Origin: Solanum dulcamara
Lineage: Eukaryota; Streptophyta; Magnoliopsida; Solanales; Solanaceae
Length of the DNA stretch: 64,000 nucleotides
NCBI RefSeq assembly: GCF_947179165.1
Contig: NC_077237.1
Span: 60,681,523 to 60,745,522 of the forward strand
Direction of reading: 5' to 3'
Part shown: positions 57,961 through 64,000 of the stretch, in pieces
Layout: every line of letters starts with the position of its first letter
Position numbering within the stretch: the stretch's first letter is position 1
Translations under genes and position numbers: made by a program
The notes under the pieces: model-generated
Told to the model about the DNA's origin: nothing
The model's database searches: none
What the model saw: only the letters and a program-made list of their open reading frames with translations

Positions 57961-59304
57961 ATGATCCATGAGATCTGTCAGTTTGCCAGTCTTGGAGTCT
58001 GCTTAGTTGATTCGGGTGAGGACGGGGTTTCTGTTCGAGGAATTGCTGAATCCTCCATCATGGAGGAAGTAAAGCGATGTCAATACCAGGACCCTGTTCT
58101 AACGAAGTATAGAGATGAAATTATCCGAAAGAAAAAGACTCCATTTGACCTTACGGCCGGTGGGATATTACGATACCAAGGCAGAGTCTGTGTACCGGAG
58201 GTTGCAGGACTACGACAGCAAGTACTGGGAGAGGCACATTACGCTCGCTATTCTATTCATCCAGGGTCAACCAAGATGTATCACGACCTCAGATGTCTGT
58301 ATTGGTGGGATGGTATGAAAAGAGATATAGCAGAGTTCGTAGCCCAATGCCCAAACTGCCAACAAGTTAAAGTTGAACATAAGAAACCGGGTGGGCTACT
58401 ACAGGAGATGGAGATTCCAACTTGGAAATGGGAAGCGATTAATATGGACTTTATTACAAGTTTGCCTCGTACTCTTCGAAAGCAGGATTCCATATGGGTT
58501 ATCGTGGATAGGCTGACAAAATCAGCCCACTTCCTTCCAGTCTGGACCACTTACTCAGCCGAGGACTATGCAAAGTTGTACATTAAGGAAATAGTACGAC
58601 TTCATGGAGTTCCTACATCCATTATTTCAGACAGAGGAGCTCAGTTCACAGCCCACTTTTGGAAGTCATTCCAGGAAGGCTTGGGGACACAGGTAAGCCT
58701 TAGTACAACATTTCATCCTCAAACTGATGGGCAAGCGGAGCATACGATTCAAACGTTAGAGGACATATTGCGGGCCTGCATAATTGACTTCAAAGGTAGC
58801 TGGGATGATCATGTACCCCTTATTGAGTTTGCCTACAATAACAGTTATCACTCTAGCATCCAGATGGCGCCGTATGAGGCTTTATACGGCAGGAAGTGCA
58901 GGTCGCCTATCGGTTGGTTTGAGGTTGGTGAAACAGAACTAATAGGCCCAGACATGGTCCAGCAGGCGGTAGATAAAGTAAGGCTTATTCGGGAAAGATT
59001 ATTAGCAGCCCAGAGTCGACAAAAATCATATGCAGATAATCGACGTCGACCCTTGGAATTTCAAGTAGGTGATTGGGTGTTCTTAAAAGTATCGCCTTTG
59101 AAAGGGGTAATGAGGTTCGGCAAGAAAGGGAAGCTGAGTCCGAGATACATTGGCCCTTACCTAATTCTTCGCCGAATAGGCAAAGTGGCATACGAACTAA
59201 ACTTACCAGCGGATCTAGAAGCTGTACATCCAGTCTTTCACGTGTCAATGCTTCGTAAATGTGTGGGTGATCCATCCCGGGTACATCCCATAGATGATAT
59301 CTAG
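57961..59304 (+). pseudogene. pol: Integrase of element G
   Basis: 447 uninterrupted codons. Zinc site: HPGSTKMYHDLRCLYWW ... CPNCQQVK. Catalytic core: INMDFITSLPRT (first Asp), SDRGAQFTAHFW (second Asp), HPQTDGQAEHTIQTLEDIL (Glu in QAEH where relatives mostly have SER), so the DDE triad is intact. GPY/F module: KLSPRYIGPYLILRRIGKVA, then HPVFHVSMLRKCVGDPSRV. A TAG at 59302 cuts it from the chromodomain. This is the best preserved coding segment of the window. The ATG at 57961 is simply the first after an upstream stop; the domain is normally released from the polyprotein. Confidence 0.93.
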
Positions 59305-59508
59305 GTCACAGAGGAGTTAGCCTATGAAGAACAACCTATCGCCATCCTGGATCGGCAAATCAGAAGACTGCGGACTAAGGACGTAGCCTCTGTCAAGGTG
59401 TTGTGGCGAAATAAGAATCGGGAAGAAATGACCTGGGAAGCTGAGGAGGACATGAAAAACAAATATCCGTACCTATTTTCGACATCTACAGGTAACCCGA
59501 ACTCTTAG
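59305..59508 (+). pseudogene. pol: Chromodomain at the C-terminus of element G integrase
   Basis: After the TAG: VTEELAYEEQPIAILDRQIR, RLRTKDVASVKVLWRNKN, REEMTWEAEEDMKNKYPYLF, with a stop at 59506-59508. Aromatic and acidic positions of a group II chromodomain are visible. It targets integration to heterochromatin in this clade. Remnants of the same domain are in A, B, E and F. Confidence 0.9.
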
Positions 59509-59640
59509 AACTGGTATATTAATTATTTAGATAAAAATGTATGTTATCATAGTAGAAGAAAACCTCCCCATAATCGGCATAATGTTTTAAGAGAAGTTTT
59601 ATTCAACATTCGGGGACGAATGTTCTAAAGGGGGGAAGGA
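59509..59640 (+). other. 3' untranslated region and polypurine tract of element G
   Basis: CATTCGGGGACGAATG (59609-59624) is an 8-bp-arm palindrome directly before the purine tract AAAGGGGGGAAGGA (59627-59640). Both are also present beside the 3' LTRs of A and B, so the palindrome may matter for plus-strand priming or 3' end formation (inference). Confidence 0.75.
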
Positions 59641-62631
59641 TGTTACACCCCACATTCTTGAAATCGAAAGGTTCCTAAAGCTACTTAGAAGCTATCATGT
59701 GATCCGCCTAAGTTACGACACTATTAAATAATTCTAAGAAGGGAGAATGTGACACCCCATAGTAGGGAAGATTGGAGATAAGGTCAAGAGAAGTCGGAGG
59801 AAGTTGGAGGCCAAGCGATGAGTCGTAGGACTTGATTTGCTTACGTACGCCTCTAACTTAGAAGTTTACTTACCTAAAGCTATTTGAGTACACACCAAGC
59901 TTCCATAGCATGAATGACATAGGCTCTTAAACTAAGACGAGATTACGAACGCACGAGGAAGAAAAAAAAAATTTGTGGGGCAACCAATAGGAGAGTGACA
60001 CGTGGCAGCCCTAAGCAAGCAGGTGACCCACCTACTTGGGGTCAAGTAAGTGACCCACCTGCTTGGGGGAGGTGGACCCCGCTGCCACGTGGCAGCACCC
60101 CATTGGTCGCATGGTTGAAGTGGCCCAATGATGGCCCGACACGTGTCACCCTTAGGGGATGACACGTGTCACCTTATATATATATTAATATGTAATGTTT
60201 CAGCTGTTAACTTATCCCAAAAACAGCGGCTATACTTAGAAAAAAATACGTGAGGAGAGAAAAGAGAGGCAGCTTTGGTTCTTGAAGATTAAAGGTGAGT
60301 TTCTCAACTTTCTTCCGTGAATTAATTATATACGGTATATATTAAGTACGTGGATACGTATATATGTGTTTTAAGACGTTGATGGAACTTAAACTCCAGC
60401 GTTGCAACTGAAATTTGGAAGGAAAAAAAAAGGAGAAAACGTGAAAAGGGGCAAGGGAGAGGGCTACGGATTTGACCCTTATTGGGTAAGCTTCCGGGTT
60501 TCGTTCCGTGAATTAATTATTTGATGTGTCCCTAAGTTGTATATTAGTGTTTTATAACCTAAAAACTCAATTTGGGGAAGCAAGTAAGTACCACAAGCAG
60601 CCCGCTCAATTTCAGCACATTGAAGAAGTTCCGAGGCACAATTTCGGCTAGTTTTAACCTATTTCGGGAAAGGTAAGTTCTTCCCCTCTAATTTGAAGTT
60701 TATGATGTCAAATTGGAGTGTATTATACACCTTAGTAACTGATGGAAGTTGGGTAAAAGGCTTCAAAAGTTCGACGTTCGAAATAAGCGAAATTGGAATC
60801 GCTATAGTTAATTGTAATCGAATAATGCCTTGTACTTGTGGTATGTGACTGCTGGTCGTGTGATGAGTTGTTAGGGTGATGGAATGTGTGTTGATAAGGT
60901 CATGTGTGGCTGATGGTTTCATCCACACGACCCTCCACTTTGCAATTAAAGAATTCGCGAAAGAAAGATTAAAAACTCTAGTTTTGGTATCTTAGTTTTG
61001 AGTAAATTGTTGAGGGTTTATATTGTGTAATATTGTCGTAATATGTATATTTTTGGGCTGCTGGTTGTATTTTTGGTTAGCTGCAGGTTCTAAGGACATG
61101 GTTGTGTATTCGGATAGGGCACGTTATAGGGGAGGTGCTGTCCGATTTTCGTTAACTTCTTAAACTGGTTAAGGAACTAGTCGAGGGTGCGAGCTAGGGG
61201 ATGAGCTCGATGAATACTCGTAGGTAGTCTAAGTTGCTGAAAAGTCTAAGATTGTTAATACTTGCCTTACTTCCATGTTAAATAGGTTTCGAGGACAACG
61301 ACGTAGACACGATTACGGGAAACTCATAAGAGGTAGGTAAAGCCTATTCTTTCTCTTCTTTTGGCATGTCGTAGAGGTAAGTAAACAATGATGTGATCTC
61401 TGAAGTAATTACATTCCTAAGTGTCTTTTATTCACTTCTGGGTAATGAGCTTTTATAACAGTTAAGCTACTATCCTTGAGCCTTACCTATACTAAGGATT
61501 TAATGAATATACGGGCTCCTAGTTGTAAGGACTATATAAAAACATGTATTCTGGAGTCCTTAAGCAGTTAGCATTATCTTAGTACGTGTCTAAGGACCCC
61601 AAAACACTAACTAGTATAGCCCCTAATGGCATTTAAAGGGCATTTAAGGTGATTACATTACAATCCTGATTCTTAGACAATAGCTTAATTTTCTTCTACG
61701 ATTGAGTCTTCGATAATGATTTAAATTGCATATAGTTGCTCATTAATGTACTCGTGTATACTGTGACCCATCTTTCCCTAAGTCCCGGGCCAGGATATGT
61801 TCTCGTGCGCAACTCACTGCATTATTCCTCGAGTCCCTCACTAGAGGGCCGGGATACGTGTATATATATATATGATGATATGTGGTAATAAGGTGGTGAT
61901 GGCATTGGGCTGTGATGATATTACAGAGGTATCCACCGGACCCCTGATAGGGCCGGCGATACGATATAATTTGAACACGAATGTTTTGACACTTCACAAG
62001 GTACAGGTATAAGTTTTGATATGATATGTTATCCCCTGCTTCGTTGTTTCAGATATGTGTTCAGTTGTGCCATATTATGTTTTACATACTCAGTACATAT
62101 GTCGTACTGACCCCTTCTCTGGGGGCTGCATTCATGTCCGCATATACAGGTACACAGTTTGGGGATCCGTCAGCATAGGAGTCCCACTCAGCAGTCCTGA
62201 AGTGCTCTATTGTGCTGGAGCCTGATTTTGGTACTAAACGTGGTGTATATATTCGTTTGGTTACGGGTACGGTGGGGGCCCTATCCCCCCTTATGTTACT
62301 GTTTTCTTACTCTTAGAGGTCTGTGGATATATATGTGGGTTGTGCCTGTATATGAGTGGGATCTGAGTTATATATATATGTATGTACAGCTGTACTGATA
62401 TGACCTGTGATTGTGGGCGTTCCCTGTATTGTGGAAGCCTTGTCGGCTTGCGTATATGTGTGTTATGGAACGACCCTATATATAGTACTACAGCCTTGTC
62501 GGCTTGTATGTTTTCATATATATTGATGCATTTTGGGTATAAACAGGAGACAGGTTATATATAGGTAGCAGGGGTACGCGTGTGTGTCCAGTTCGGGCAC
62601 TCGTCACGGCCTACGGGGTTGGGTCGTGACA
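59641..62631 (+). mobile_element. 3' LTR of element G
   Basis: 2991 bases, nearly identical to the 5' LTR. Promoter block at 59997-60189. A substitution near 60660 shortens the antisense frame that is 149 codons in the 5' LTR. Confidence 0.95.
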
Positions 62632-63218
62632 TTTGCCAAGTGGGATGGTTTGAAGTGGGTGAGGTGGAATCAGTAGGTCCAAATTTGGTAGTTGATGTAA
62701 TGAAGAAAGTAACACTCATTAGAGAAGAATTGAATATAGCTCAAAGTCATCAAAAGTCCTATTCTGATACAAGAAAAAGAGTGCTAGAATATTATGTGAA
62801 TGATTGGGTGTATTTGAATATTTTAACCTATGAAAATTGTAATGCATTTTTCTAAAAAGGGGAAGTTGAGTCCTAGATATGCAGGACCCTATAGAATAAT
62901 GATGCGTATTGGTAAAGTGGCATATGACTTAGAGTTGCCATTTGAGTTCATCTGATATTTCATGTATCAATGTTGAGGAAATTTGTGGGTGATCCAAACT
63001 TTATTATGCCATTGGAAAATGTAAACATCGAGGAGAATTTGACTTATGAGGAGTTTTTGGTGGAAATTATAGACCGACAAGTGAAAAGACTAAGGAATAA
63101 AGATGTTGTGTCTATCAAAGTGTTGTGGAGAGATCAACAAATAGAGAGTACCACATGGGAAGCAGAAGTGGACATGATAAATCGTTATTCGTATCTCTTT
63201 TATTCCACTCAAGCCTAA
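62632..63218 (+). pseudogene. Degenerate pol of element F, part 2 (integrase end and chromodomain)
   Basis: Continues F after G: GWFEVGEVESVGPNLVVDVM, TLIREELNIAQSHQKSYSDT, the GPY region (SPRYAGPYRIMMRIGKVAYD with shifts), then an open 83-codon stretch from 62970: MLRKFVGDPNFIMPLENVNI, EENLTYEEFLVEIIDRQVKR, KDVVSIKVLWRDQQIEST, TWEAEVDMINRYSYLFYSTQ. About 90-110 bases between DENLP and GWFEVG are missing relative to G, so F already had a deletion where G inserted. Confidence 0.85.
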
Positions 63219-63464
63219 GGTACTAAGTTGTTCATGACCAAGTCGATTGAAATCCTACATTTCAGTTTCATATGTCATTCATATGCATACATGTTCATTA
63301 AAGTAAAGTTTTTAAAACTGTGATTTATGCTAAGTGTGATGTTTGCATGATCTATGTATATTAAGGTGTCCTTATGTTCATGTTTGGTTGCTAGTACTCT
63401 TTCCATGTCTTTCCTACGCTAGTTGAATCTCATTTGAGGATGCATGTTTCCAAGGGGAAGATAT
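63219..63464 (+). other. 3' untranslated region and polypurine tract of element F
   Basis: Aligns with 15073-15312 of E (TTCATATGCAT, ATGTTCAT, TTCCTA...TTGAATCTCAT). Purine tract CAAGGGGAAGAT at 63451-63462. Confidence 0.65.
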
Positions 63465-64000
63465 TATAATACCCAAAAAGATGAAAAGTCGAATGAAAGG
63501 AAAATCTCAAGAAAAGTTTACTAAACTCAAGTGTACGAGTTGGTCTATGAATCGTCGAGACTTTTACGAGTCATAGAAATGAATCATAGACACGAGGTCA
63601 AGGTTTGAAAATTGGCTAAGGAAAAATGAGAGCCTATGAGTCATATGATGACTCATTAACAATCTACGAATCGTAGAAAGGATTATAAGTACAGGGCTTA
63701 AGCCCTGCAATTTAATGAGCCTCAGGACTTCGTGTAAGACTTAACAAGATGAGTTGTAGAGAAGATTATGACTCGTAGAAATTAGTCATATGAAAACTTC
63801 AGAGACTATCCAAACTTGTAGGTTTTAAAATTGTCAAGACGAGTCACTTTGACGACTCATAAAAACAATGATGAGTCATAAACACGACTCATAAGAGTAA
63901 CATCAGAGGCTCAATTTTTTAGGATTTTCTATCACCTGCAGGACGGGTCGTAATGACAACTCGTCATAATTCCTACTATTCATAAAAGTGCTCCAATAGG
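63465..64000 (+). mobile_element. Start of 3' LTR of element F
   Basis: Follows the purine tract; begins TATAATACCC (TG changed to TA). Filled with a dispersed 9-12 base motif of the type ACGAGTCATAG and its complement. The end lies beyond the window. Confidence 0.65.

Larger units (their letters stand above)
51482..62631 (+). mobile_element. Element G: structurally complete Tekay/Del-like chromovirus
   Basis: 11,150 bases: LTR (51482-54476), primer site, leader, gag, protease, reverse transcriptase, RNase H, integrase, chromodomain, polypurine tract, LTR (59641-62631). I counted about six differences in the first 370 aligned LTR bases, so it is young compared with A. It is coding-dead as read: two frameshifts and six in-frame stops. 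It lies inside the integrase of F. Confidence 0.95.

Overview
This window is repeat-rich nuclear DNA of a flowering plant. I see no cellular protein-coding gene, tRNA gene or functional rRNA gene. Almost everything can be assigned to nested Ty3/gypsy LTR retrotransposons and their remains. The LTR style (about 3 kb, ends like TGTTACACCCC...GGGTTGGGTCGTGACA, primer site TGGTATCAGAGC, pol ending in a chromodomain) points to Tekay/Del-type chromoviruses. From memory of such repeats I infer Solanaceae (tomato, pepper or tobacco relatives); no gene here proves it.

Layout. 1-9454: minus-strand element A, left LTR cut by the window edge, with a short degenerate interior holding a chromodomain tail and a 5S rRNA-derived segment. 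9455-12195: plus-strand 3' part of an Athila-like element. 12196-15496: a LTR fragment, then a plus-strand degenerate gypsy element E (RNase H, integrase, chromodomain). 15497-20897: truncated LTRs and a deletion derivative (element C). 20898 to about 48330: an old minus-strand Athila-like element (I). It received a solo LTR (D, 21481-23655), a non-autonomous element (B, target duplication ACATA) and another solo LTR (H, 42882-46113, target duplication TCAAT). A later 7.3 kb tandem duplication (21927-29215 and 29216-36474, junction on AGATG) copied D, part of I, one LTR of B and part of B's interior, so B now has three LTRs. 49600-51481 and 62632-64000: degenerate element F, split by the structurally complete element G (51482-62631).

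G has two LTRs of about 2.99 kb, primer site, gag, protease, reverse transcriptase, RNase H, integrase, chromodomain and polypurine tract. It is inactive as read: two frameshifts, six in-frame stop codons, and a His in the usual place of the first catalytic Asp of reverse transcriptase. A, B and C have almost no usable coding sequence but keep LTRs, primer site and the first 120 or so leader bases that G also has, which suggests past mobilisation in trans. The most interesting signal is in that leader: a 20-nt hairpin with a self-complementary hexamer in its 8-nt loop, kept in all four elements and covarying in B (GTGCAC to GCGCGC). It looks like a dimerisation (kissing-loop) signal.

Limits: all alignments were made by eye, so identities are approximate and family names are by resemblance.
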